NCBI GenBank assembly: GCA_033762815.1
Contig: JANRLF010000006.1
Location: 186,001-250,000 of the forward strand
Direction of reading: 5' to 3'
DNA length: 64,000 nucleotides
Source: JANRLF01 sp033762815
GTDB lineage: Bacteria; Bacteroidota; Bacteroidia; Chitinophagales; CAIOSU01
Below the pieces are notes generated by a model that was not told the origin of the DNA, made no database searches, and saw only the letters and a program-made list of their open reading frames with translations. Below, piece after piece: positions 42,429 through 50,936 of this stretch; positions within the stretch are counted from its first letter, which is position 1, and the number at the start of each line of letters is the position of its first letter. A program made the translations under genes and the position numbers.

Positions 42429-45266
42429 TTACCTCAACAAGGTTACATTTCCTTGTTGTTCTATTATCTGCCCGTCGCGATTAAGGGCTTTTATTCGCCA
42501 TACGTATACGCCCATTTCCTGGGCTTGTCCTCTATAGGTACCATCCCAACCTTCCTTGATGTCGGTAGTATGGAAAACCTTTTCGCCCCATCTATTATAG
42601 ATGCTAAAATCCAGCAAGGTGGCTATGTTCAAATATTTTGCAATGCGGTACAGGTCGTTTTTCCCGTTTTTATCTGGGGTAAAGGCATTCGGAATTTTCA
42701 ATAGATTTACTACTTCTACATACACCCTTACGGAATCTCGATTCTTGCAGCCGTTGATATCAGTACCTATTACTACATAATCCGTAGTGTTAAAGGGGCT
42801 TACTTCCAGCATTTGCCCCAAGGAATCATAAATACCTCTAGGGACCCAAACATAGCTTATGGCTCCTTCAGCGGAAATGATAGTGGTGTCATCCCTTCTA
42901 ATGCTATCATCGGGGCTGGCGACTACTTCCGGTAGTTGGTTCACGGTTACAGTTAGGGGTAAAGAATCCGAAAAACAATCATTGGAGATGGTTACCACAT
43001 AGCTCACAGTGCTGTCAGGGCTTGCCAAAGGGTTAAAAATGGTGTCGTTGCTCAGCCCGGTAGGGGGTTGCCACCGATAGTACTTACCCCCGTCCGCGCT
43101 GAGTTGCACGGACTCATATCGGCAAATGGATTGGTCGCCCACGGCACTAACTACTATGGGGTATTGTACTTCAATATTCACCGTATCGAAATTGATGCAT
43201 CCATCTACACTTACTGACCGTAGCACATAACTAATACTCGAATCGGGGACAATGATAGGTGCTTGCTGGCTTGAATCGGCCATATAGCTACTAGGTGACC
43301 ATAAGAAACTGACTCCACCTTGGCCCTGAAGGCGGTAACTACTTCCGGCGCATACAAAAGTATCCCTACCGGCATCCGTTGGGGGCAAATCCCTTACATC
43401 AACAAACAAGGTCGTGGTGTCCTTGCATCCATTGATATCTGTGCCGACAATGGTAAAGACTGTTGAGTCATTGAGCACAGCAATGGGATTTGGGATAGTA
43501 TCGGTATTCAACACATTTGCGGGGCTCCAACGGTATGACAAGGTACCAGAAGCCAAAAGTTGTAAGGGTTGCTGCTGGCACACAATAGTATCGGGGAAGG
43601 CGGCTATAACTGGTGGCGGAATAATATTGATAACCTCTTCAGTAGTATCGATACAACCAAAATTGGATTGTACAATTACCCTTACCGTATAGTTACCCAA
43701 AGTGTTATAGGTGGTGGAGGCAAAAGGCAGAGTGCTGGTTGCCCCATTGCCTAAATCCCATTGATAGCCCAATATAAAACCAAAGTTGACCGTAGCCCCA
43801 CTGATAAAAGTCATTGATGCATTAAGGCAGGCAGGTGAATGGTCGATGGGGCCTTCTGGTTCGGGGTAAGCTCGTACCTGTAAAGTACTCGTATCGCGGC
43901 ATCCCTTTGAACTGGTACTGATAAGGGTTACGTTGTACAGGCCTGGTGCTGAATACAAGTGTTGCGGGTTCTGTAACTGACTAGTGCCTCCATCGCCAAA
44001 ATCCCATTGCCATGAATTGACAAAGCCGTTGGCTGCAGTTGATAAATCCGTAAAGCTTATAGGCTCGTCAACGCAATCGGGGGCAGTGATGTATGCTGTT
44101 TTGAAACCTGGGTATATGCGCAGGTAAACAGTGGTGGTATCAGCACAAAAATATCCCGGATTGGCGATTAGTCTGATAATGTAAATGCCAGTATCGGGAT
44201 AGGTAAATGTAGGCTCAAAAACATTGGAAGTATCACTGGAACTGCCCAACACTCCAAAATCCCAATGCCAAGAGCTGCCATTGATACTTTGGTTTTCAAA
44301 TGTAACCGCAAAATCCTCACAAGCCAGTAGGTAAAGCCCAGTGGTATTGGTAGAGCCAGCACCCACCGTGTCTATAATGGGTATGCGTGCCTCCACATTG
44401 GTGTTGCATTGGGTAACGTTAAACTGGAAGTCGCGCCTAATTTCTCCTATCTGTACCCCATTTCTAAATTCCTTTACACATACCCCTACCACATATTGGC
44501 CTTGGGTAGTAGGCGTACCATCCATAAAGCCAGTGTTAGGGTCAATTGTCAATATTGGATTTCCGCCCAAAGGATTGTTGAAAGAATAGGGGGAGCGAAA
44601 GACTACTTGGTTGAAAGGTCCTTGCAGCGGAAGTGGTTGGGGATCATTTTGGTCGCCCCCAACGTATGGCGTGCACAATTCGTAGGTTAAGATATCACCA
44701 TCTGGGTCGGTTGCGCCATGGTCAAATTCCAAGGGCTGGCCTGCGCAGATAACAATGGGGGGGAACTCCTTAAACACTGGACTATTGTTACAGGCATTTG
44801 CCTGTGGGTCAATATGCAAAGTGTAAGTTGCTCCAACCTGATTGGGAGTATTGATGTTGGCGATAGTTGCATTTCTGCAACACCGGGTGTAAACAATATC
44901 ATAACCCCCAGGTGCATTGGGTAAATTGATTTCAAACACATAAGTACCTTCTTCAACACAAACATTCGCTGGGGCTTGGTAGCATGGGTTGCTGGTTTCA
45001 GGGGGTACATTGACCCTATTCCCCAAGTTTATGTACAGTAAAGTATCAAAGCCATTCTGGGGAGAAAAAACACCTATAAATGCCGGGTCATCAAAGTCCG
45101 CCACATTAGGGCCGAATGAAAAGCAATCGCGATAAACCTTTAATGTGATGCGATAATTGTTGCCGCCCAAACACTCATAGTACATATCCCCACCCACAAT
45201 ATGTTCACTCCTAGCTGAAAGGAAAGCTAAGAGTAAGCAAAAAGCTATGATGGGTTTTTTAATCAA
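42429..45266 (-). CDS. Large surface protein with PKD domains and type B T9SS sorting tail
   Basis: A 945-residue secreted protein with a short signal peptide (PIIAFCLLLAFLSARS), then HIVGGDMYYECLGGNNYRITLKVYRDC (a common N-terminal module of Bacteroidota adhesin-like proteins). Repeated PKD domains follow (SWHWDFGVLG, SWQWDFGDGGTSQLQNPQHLY, GYQWDLGNGATSTL). The end is a CHU_C type B domain (IPNAFTPDKNGKNDLY, FSIYNRWGEKVFHTTD, GWDGTYRGQAQEMGVYVWRI). The start is TTG at 45266, because a TAA precedes it in frame and the first ATG is past the signal peptide. It overlaps the hydrolase stop by 4 bp (TTGA). Confidence 0.85.
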   Translation of the reverse strand: MIKKPIIAFCLLLAFLSARSEHIVGGDMYYECLGGNNYRITLKVYRDCFSFGPNVADFDDPAFIGVFSPQNGFDTLLYINLGNRVNVPPETSNPCYQAPANVCVEEGTYVFEINLPNAPGGYDIVYTRCCRNATIANINTPNQVGATYTLHIDPQANACNNSPVFKEFPPIVICAGQPLEFDHGATDPDGDILTYELCTPYVGGDQNDPQPLPLQGPFNQVVFRSPYSFNNPLGGNPILTIDPNTGFMDGTPTTQGQYVVGVCVKEFRNGVQIGEIRRDFQFNVTQCNTNVEARIPIIDTVGAGSTNTTGLYLLACEDFAVTFENQSINGSSWHWDFGVLGSSSDTSNVFEPTFTYPDTGIYIIRLIANPGYFCADTTTVYLRIYPGFKTAYITAPDCVDEPISFTDLSTAANGFVNSWQWDFGDGGTSQLQNPQHLYSAPGLYNVTLISTSSKGCRDTSTLQVRAYPEPEGPIDHSPACLNASMTFISGATVNFGFILGYQWDLGNGATSTLPFASTTYNTLGNYTVRVIVQSNFGCIDTTEEVINIIPPPVIAAFPDTIVCQQQPLQLLASGTLSYRWSPANVLNTDTIPNPIAVLNDSTVFTIVGTDINGCKDTTTLFVDVRDLPPTDAGRDTFVCAGSSYRLQGQGGVSFLWSPSSYMADSSQQAPIIVPDSSISYVLRSVSVDGCINFDTVNIEVQYPIVVSAVGDQSICRYESVQLSADGGKYYRWQPPTGLSNDTIFNPLASPDSTVSYVVTISNDCFSDSLPLTVTVNQLPEVVASPDDSIRRDDTTIISAEGAISYVWVPRGIYDSLGQMLEVSPFNTTDYVVIGTDINGCKNRDSVRVYVEVVNLLKIPNAFTPDKNGKNDLYRIAKYLNIATLLDFSIYNRWGEKVFHTTDIKEGWDGTYRGQAQEMGVYVWRIKALNRDGQIIEQQGNVTLLR

Positions 45267-46060
45267 TTAATATCGTTTTTAAGGAAATCAGAAATGATTT
45301 GTTGGGTGCTTGCTTTTGCTTCATACATGCCCATATGGCCAACTTGCTCTAATAAATGAACTATAGCGTATTTAGGCAAGCTAGTCTGGGTCATACTTTT
45401 GTCAAAAGGGATGGCCTTATCTTCTTTACCCAATATGAACAGTACAGGTACCTCAATGGTTTGCAGCGTAGCCGTACTATCTTTCCTTTCCGCCATCGCC
45501 TTGCTTGCAGCTGCTAAAGCCTTGGGGTCAAGGGCTTTCGCTTGATTCATAAGCATTTGGTATTCACTAGCCTGTTCTGCTTTATACTTTTCTCCAAACA
45601 AATTTTGGTACAACTCCCTTATGAATACTTCCGAACCTGCTTTTAGAAGATGTTCGGCTGCTTTATAACGGCTTTGTTTTTTTTCGGCATCATCGGCATA
45701 GGCATGTGAATGGAACAACACCAAGCCATTTACCGCAGTAGGGTAAAGGTCACAGAAAGACAGGCCAATATAGCCGCCCATGGAATGGCCAATGAAAGTA
45801 ACCTTGTCAATCGATTCCTTATCGAGAATCGCTTTTATATATTTTGCCATCCACTCCATGGTAAGGGGTGTGTTGGTTAGGCTACTTCTTCCCATTCCCG
45901 GCAAGTCGGGCCTAATGATTCTATAACTACTAAAAGCCGTAACAAAGGATTCCCAAACTTGGCTGTCTTCCCCAAAACCATGAACGAACACCAGTACATT
46001 ACCGTTGCCTTCATCTGAATAATAGCCCCTTATGTCTTGATATTCCAAATACTTGTCCAT
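45263..46060 (-). CDS. Alpha/beta hydrolase
   Basis: A 265-residue alpha/beta hydrolase with oxyanion-hole FVHGFGEDSQVWE, IRPDLPGMGRSS, the nucleophile elbow IGHSMGGYIGL (Ser93), and later Asp/His positions around LFILGKEDKAIPF and LEQVGHMGMYE. It lacks a signal peptide, so it is probably cytoplasmic. The substrate is unknown; haloperoxidase/esterase-like members share this layout. Its TGA overlaps the TTG start of the surface protein gene. Start ATG at 46060. Confidence 0.85.
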   Translation of the reverse strand: MDKYLEYQDIRGYYSDEGNGNVLVFVHGFGEDSQVWESFVTAFSSYRIIRPDLPGMGRSSLTNTPLTMEWMAKYIKAILDKESIDKVTFIGHSMGGYIGLSFCDLYPTAVNGLVLFHSHAYADDAEKKQSRYKAAEHLLKAGSEVFIRELYQNLFGEKYKAEQASEYQMLMNQAKALDPKALAAASKAMAERKDSTATLQTIEVPVLFILGKEDKAIPFDKSMTQTSLPKYAIVHLLEQVGHMGMYEAKASTQQIISDFLKNDIN

Positions 46061-46117
46061 CTATCCTATCACGCAAATTAATTTGTACTATTTTAGCTTC
46101 ATTCAAATATACCTAAA

Positions 46118-49100
46118 ATGAGGCATCTTTTCGCCGCTTTTCTCCTATTGTCGGCCTTTGCACTTTCAGCCCAGACAACCTTTCCCGTAAATGGGGTGCA
46201 GGACAAAAGGGAGGGCGCTTATGCTTTGGTGGGCGCCAACATATATGTTGACTATAAAACCGTATTGGACAGTGCTACGTTGCTGATTAGGGACGGAAAG
46301 ATAGAAGCTGTAGGTAAGGGTTTGAAAATCCCGTCTGATGCGGTGCTGATTGATGCCAAAGGTCTTTTCATCTATCCTGCATTCATTGATTTGTACACCG
46401 AGTATGGGCTTGCCGCTTTAAAACGGCCCGACGTGAGTTGGGAAAAGCCCCAAATGGAAAGCCTTAAAGATGGTGCTTATAACTGGAACCAAGCCATAAA
46501 ACCTGAAACAAATGCCCTTGAATTGTTTAAGGTAAACAATGATGCGGCTGAGGCATTGCGAAATATCGGCTTTGCAACCGTCCTTACCCACCAAAACGAT
46601 GGTATTGCCAGAGGAACGGGAACGCTGGTATCATTGGCCAATGACAAAGAAAGCCAAGTAGTAATAAAGGACGTAGCTTCTTCCCATTATTCTTTCAATA
46701 AAGGAGTTTCAACCCAAGACTATCCAAGTTCATTAATGGGCGCCATAGCACTGTTACGGCAGACCTATTTAGATGCCCAGTGGTACAAGGCTGGGGGAAA
46801 TAAAAAGGAATACAACATTTCATTGGATGAATGGAACAAGCAACAGGCATTGCCGAAAATATTCGAGGTAAACAGTGCCTTATCTATCTTAAGGGCAGAT
46901 AAACTCGGCGATGAGTTTGGCCTTCAATATATCATCAAAGGCAATGGGGAAGAGTACCAGCGTATAGAAGAAATCAAAGCAACGGGCGCCAACCTAATTA
47001 TCCCCCTCAATTTTCCTAAACCCTTTGATGTAGAAGACCCATTTGATGCTCAGAATGTATCGTTATCCGAAATGAAGCATTGGGAATTGGCTCCTGCCAA
47101 TCCGGCTTTGCTGGAACAGGCGGGCATCAATTTTGCCATAACTTCCGCGGGCTTGGCCAACAAATCAGACTTCTTGGCCAATATGAAGAAATCGGTGCAA
47201 TATGGCCTTAGCAAAGAAACCGCTCTCAAGGCACTAACATTTACTCCTGCGGATATTTTGAAAGTATATGACAAGGTGGGGAGCCTTGAAAAAGGGAAAG
47301 TTGCCAGTTTTCTAGTGGCCTCGGGCGATTTGTTCTCAAAAGACAGCCGGATATTGGAAACATGGTGCCAAGGGAAGAAGTATCAAATAGGCGATAAACA
47401 ATTAAATGACATTAGGGGCAAGTATGACATTGTTATTGACAACAAGACCTATTTATTGGAAGTAGCTGGCAAAATTGGAAGCCCTGATGCCAAGTTGAAA
47501 ACCGATACTACGGATAGCGTTGGAATTAAAGTCACTTTGGTGCGCAAAGGCAACTTGGTATCATTAAGCTACAACTTCCCTAAAGATAGCAGCCGTTCTA
47601 CCATACGATTAAGCGGTTTAATGGAGGCTCAATCGTGGACGGGCACCGGTGAGTTAGCAGATGGCAGAACAACCAAATGGACTGCGCGCCTTGTCAGTGC
47701 TAATGAGCCCAAACCTAGTGAGCAGGTGGATAGTATGCTTGCCGAGCCTCCGGGCAAAAAGGATATTATTTATCCATTTATGGCCTATGGTTACCAACAA
47801 GTACCTAAAAAAGAGAGCGTTTTGTTCAAAAATGTTACGGTTTGGACCAATACCGATAAAGGTATCTTGCAACAGACCGATGTGTATATAGAAAATGGCA
47901 AAATTGCCGCCATCGGGAAGGGGCTGGGGCGTAAGGCAGACCAAACTATTGATGGAAACGGAAAGCATCTAACCTCAGGGATTATTGACGAGCATTCCCA
48001 TATCGCCATTTCCAGTGGGGTAAATGAAGGCACCCAAGCCAGTTCTGCCGAAGTAAGGATTGGCGACGTGGTCAATTCGGAAGACATTAATATTTACCGC
48101 CAGTTAGCTGGAGGCGTTACCACAGCCCAATTATTGCATGGCTCAGCCAATCCCATCGGTGGACAATCGGCCATTATCAAATTGAGATGGGGCTTTTCGC
48201 CGGAAAAAATGAAATTCGAGGGGGCCGACGGCTTTATTAAGTTCGCCTTGGGGGAAAATGTCAAGCAATCCAATTGGGGCGATTACAACACCATTCGCTT
48301 TCCACAAACCCGTATGGGAGTTGAGCAGGTGTATGAAGATTATTTCACACAGGCCAAGCAATATGGTGATGCATTGAAAAGCAAGGATACCCTTTTGCGG
48401 CGAAACTTAGATTTAGAAGCGGGCTTGGAAATACTGAATAAGAAACGATTTATTACCTGCCACAGTTACGTGCAATCGGAAATCAATATGCTGATGAAAG
48501 TGGCTGAAAAACATGGTTTTCGGGTAAATACCTTCACCCACATTTTGGAAGGCTATAAAGTGGCCGATAAAATGAAGGCACACGGTGTAAACGCATCCAC
48601 CTTTGCCGATTGGTGGGCCTATAAATATGAGGTAATAGAGGCGATACCTTACAATGCGGCCATATTAACGGAAGTGGGCGTAAATACGGGTATCAATTCC
48701 GATGATGCGGAAATGGGCAGAAGGTTGAATCAAGAAGCGGCAAAAGCGATTAAGTATGGCGGGCTATCGGAGGAGGAAGCTTGGAAGCTGGTGACCCTGA
48801 ACCCAGCCAAGATGCTACATATTGACAACAGGGTAGGCAGCGTTTCGGAAGGGAAGGATGCGGATATCGTTCTTTGGAGCGACAATCCTTTATCCATTTA
48901 CGCAAAACCGCTACAGACATACGTGGATGGCATCTGTTTTTATGACAGCAAGAAAGACAAGGAATTGCGGTTGATAATACAGACAGAAAGAGCAAGGCTT
49001 ATCCAGAAAATGCTAGCTGCCAAAGCAGGTGGAGCGGAAACCCAAAAACCTGTGAAGAAAAGCGAAAAGCTATATCATTGCGATGATATGGACGGTTACG

Positions 49101-49129
49101 AAGACATTACCCAAAACAACCAACAATAA
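46118..49129 (+). CDS. Two-domain secreted amidohydrolase
   Basis: A 1003-residue protein with signal peptide ending near LSAQ. The N-terminal half (residues about 30-450) has amidohydrolase-like parts (ALVGANIYVDYKTVLDSATLLIRDGKIEAVGKG) but reads FIDLYTEYG where a metal HxH should be. The C-terminal half (about 570-990) has the intact pattern ASGIIDEHSHIAIS (metal His626 and His628), QLAGGVTTAQLLHGSANPIGGQSAI, FTHILEGYKVA and GSVSEGKDADIVLWS. So only the second domain should be active. Its TAA overlaps the ATG of the next gene (TAATG). The product may act on cyclic amides or peptides; the substrate is unknown. Confidence 0.8.
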   Translation: MRHLFAAFLLLSAFALSAQTTFPVNGVQDKREGAYALVGANIYVDYKTVLDSATLLIRDGKIEAVGKGLKIPSDAVLIDAKGLFIYPAFIDLYTEYGLAALKRPDVSWEKPQMESLKDGAYNWNQAIKPETNALELFKVNNDAAEALRNIGFATVLTHQNDGIARGTGTLVSLANDKESQVVIKDVASSHYSFNKGVSTQDYPSSLMGAIALLRQTYLDAQWYKAGGNKKEYNISLDEWNKQQALPKIFEVNSALSILRADKLGDEFGLQYIIKGNGEEYQRIEEIKATGANLIIPLNFPKPFDVEDPFDAQNVSLSEMKHWELAPANPALLEQAGINFAITSAGLANKSDFLANMKKSVQYGLSKETALKALTFTPADILKVYDKVGSLEKGKVASFLVASGDLFSKDSRILETWCQGKKYQIGDKQLNDIRGKYDIVIDNKTYLLEVAGKIGSPDAKLKTDTTDSVGIKVTLVRKGNLVSLSYNFPKDSSRSTIRLSGLMEAQSWTGTGELADGRTTKWTARLVSANEPKPSEQVDSMLAEPPGKKDIIYPFMAYGYQQVPKKESVLFKNVTVWTNTDKGILQQTDVYIENGKIAAIGKGLGRKADQTIDGNGKHLTSGIIDEHSHIAISSGVNEGTQASSAEVRIGDVVNSEDINIYRQLAGGVTTAQLLHGSANPIGGQSAIIKLRWGFSPEKMKFEGADGFIKFALGENVKQSNWGDYNTIRFPQTRMGVEQVYEDYFTQAKQYGDALKSKDTLLRRNLDLEAGLEILNKKRFITCHSYVQSEINMLMKVAEKHGFRVNTFTHILEGYKVADKMKAHGVNASTFADWWAYKYEVIEAIPYNAAILTEVGVNTGINSDDAEMGRRLNQEAAKAIKYGGLSEEEAWKLVTLNPAKMLHIDNRVGSVSEGKDADIVLWSDNPLSIYAKPLQTYVDGICFYDSKKDKELRLIIQTERARLIQKMLAAKAGGAETQKPVKKSEKLYHCDDMDGYEDITQNNQQ

Positions 49130-50397
49130 TGAAACAGTTACTATTAGCGATAGGCCTCATAGCCTCATTGTTGGTAAAGGCACAAAACGATTCAGTTTTG
49201 ATTTTTAAAGGTGCTACTTTACACATTGGCAATGGCACGGTTATCGAGAATGGCCTAATAAGGGTAGAAAAGGGCAAAATTACCTATGCGGGAAAAGATG
49301 ATCCCAGCATCAGTGTTGCAAATGCGAAGGTGATGCAACTAACGGGCAAGCACATTTATCCGGGGCTAATAGCGCCCAATACCATTTTAGGTCTAACGGA
49401 AATAGAAGCCGTTAGGGCTACCCAAGATAATGCGGAGGTGGGCTATTATAATCCCAATGTACGCTCGGTGATAGCTTACAATACCGATTCAAAAATTATA
49501 CCCACTATTCGTTCTAATGGTATTTTATTGGCGGAAGTTGCCCCTGTTTCTGGGGTCATTCCAGGTACTTCTTCCGTAATGAAACTGGATGGATGGAACT
49601 GGGAAGATGCAGCGTATAAGAAAGACATAGCCATCCATCTAAATTGGCCCTCCATTTATAGGGCAACTGGCTGGTGGGCCGAGCCAGGACCCATAGAATT
49701 GAATAAAAACTATGATAAGGTAGTAGAAGAAATTAAATCATTCTTTGCTGAAGCCAAGGCCTATGCTGGGCAACCGGCAAACAAAACACTCAACCTGAAA
49801 CTAGAAGCGGTAAAAGGCTTGTTCGACAAAAGCAAGAAGCTCTTTGTGCATGTCAATTCTGCACGGGAAATCATGGCAGTGATTGATTTTAACAAAACCT
49901 ATCAGTTCCCATTAGTAATAGTAGGCGGTGAAGAAACAGCCCAAGTGGCCGACTTATTGAAAGCCAATAAGGTGCAAGTAGTTTTGTATAACCTGCACAG
50001 CTTACCAGCAACTATGGAAGAGGCTATAGATATGCCCTTTACCACCCCTAGCTTGTTAAAACAGGCCGGGGTGGAGTTTTGTTTGAGCATAGGGGGCAGT
50101 TGGCAGGTGCGCAATTTGCCATTTGTTGCCGGTACTGCCGCAGCATATGGCTTGGGCAAGGAGGAGGCATTGGCGGCAATTACTTCCAGTACTGCCAATA
50201 TTCTTGGCATTGCCGATTCAGTGGGCACTTTACAGGCAGGAAAAGATGCCACGCTGATAGTCAGTTCGGGCGATTTGTTGGATATGAAGACCAGCAATGT
50301 CGAATTTGCTTATATTAGGGGCAAGCAAGTTGATTTGGACAACCAGCAAAAGCAGCTAGCCCGCAAATTTCAGGATAAGTATAAAAGAGGTCAATGA
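49129..50397 (+). CDS. Amidohydrolase-family protein lacking metal ligands
   Basis: A 422-residue secreted protein (signal LLLAIGLIASLLVKAQ) with amidohydrolase framework: FKGATLHIGNGTVIENGLIRVEKGKITYAG and GSVGTLQAGKDATLIVSSGD. The first metal site is degenerate (YPGLIAPNTILG in place of PGxIDxHxH), and no later metal ligands are obvious. It resembles the degenerate first half of the preceding protein. It is coupled to that gene by TAATG and to the DinB-like gene by a 4-bp ATGA overlap. It probably pairs with the preceding gene product; enzymatic activity is doubtful. Confidence 0.75.
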   Translation: MKQLLLAIGLIASLLVKAQNDSVLIFKGATLHIGNGTVIENGLIRVEKGKITYAGKDDPSISVANAKVMQLTGKHIYPGLIAPNTILGLTEIEAVRATQDNAEVGYYNPNVRSVIAYNTDSKIIPTIRSNGILLAEVAPVSGVIPGTSSVMKLDGWNWEDAAYKKDIAIHLNWPSIYRATGWWAEPGPIELNKNYDKVVEEIKSFFAEAKAYAGQPANKTLNLKLEAVKGLFDKSKKLFVHVNSAREIMAVIDFNKTYQFPLVIVGGEETAQVADLLKANKVQVVLYNLHSLPATMEEAIDMPFTTPSLLKQAGVEFCLSIGGSWQVRNLPFVAGTAAAYGLGKEEALAAITSSTANILGIADSVGTLQAGKDATLIVSSGDLLDMKTSNVEFAYIRGKQVDLDNQQKQLARKFQDKYKRGQ

Positions 50398-50936
50398 TTC
50401 TCGTCGTACAAAAGCAATTCGATAAGCTGGAGTTGCAACGTAAACATTTATTGACCGAGGCCGCTAAACTGCGGGCAGAGCAATTGATTTTCAGGCCAAC
50501 ACCGGAATCCTGGTGCATTTTGGAGGTATTTGACCATTTAATGACCGCCGAGCGCAATGGACTGAAGTACATGCGCAAGAAATTTCTAGGCATCGACAAG
50601 ATACCGAAGGCCAATATGATGGCACGCTTCCGCTCCACCATATTGACAACCGCTTTAAGCCTACCTATCAAATATAAAGCCCCGCCTGCAGCTGCTATTG
50701 CCCGCAGGGAGTATTATGATTTCGACGAGATGGCATTGGAATGGGACAGCATCCGGCAAGAGTGGAAAGAGTTTTTGGATCAATTCGACGCCCCTAGTGC
50801 CAAAAAATTGGTCTTTAAGCACCCCTTGGCGGGCATGCTAACTGTTACCCAAGCCATAGGCTTTATTCAGCAGCATGTTAAACACCATATTCCTCAAATA
50901 GCACGCATTAAAGCCCATCCTGACTTTCCGAAGTAA
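50394..50936 (+). CDS. DinB-like (DUF1569-type) four-helix protein
   Basis: A 180-residue helical protein of the DinB/YfiT superfamily. It carries ESWCILEVFDHLMTAERNGLKY with His48, and TQAIGFIQQHVKHHIPQIARIK with His161 and His165. The three His match the usual metal-binding triad. The superfamily includes thiol S-transferases that often use bacillithiol or other low-molecular-weight thiols. The role is unclear. Its ATG overlaps the previous stop (ATGA). It ends directly against the stop of the convergent TMTC-like gene. Confidence 0.8.
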   Translation: MILVVQKQFDKLELQRKHLLTEAAKLRAEQLIFRPTPESWCILEVFDHLMTAERNGLKYMRKKFLGIDKIPKANMMARFRSTILTTALSLPIKYKAPPAAAIARREYYDFDEMALEWDSIRQEWKEFLDQFDAPSAKKLVFKHPLAGMLTVTQAIGFIQQHVKHHIPQIARIKAHPDFPK

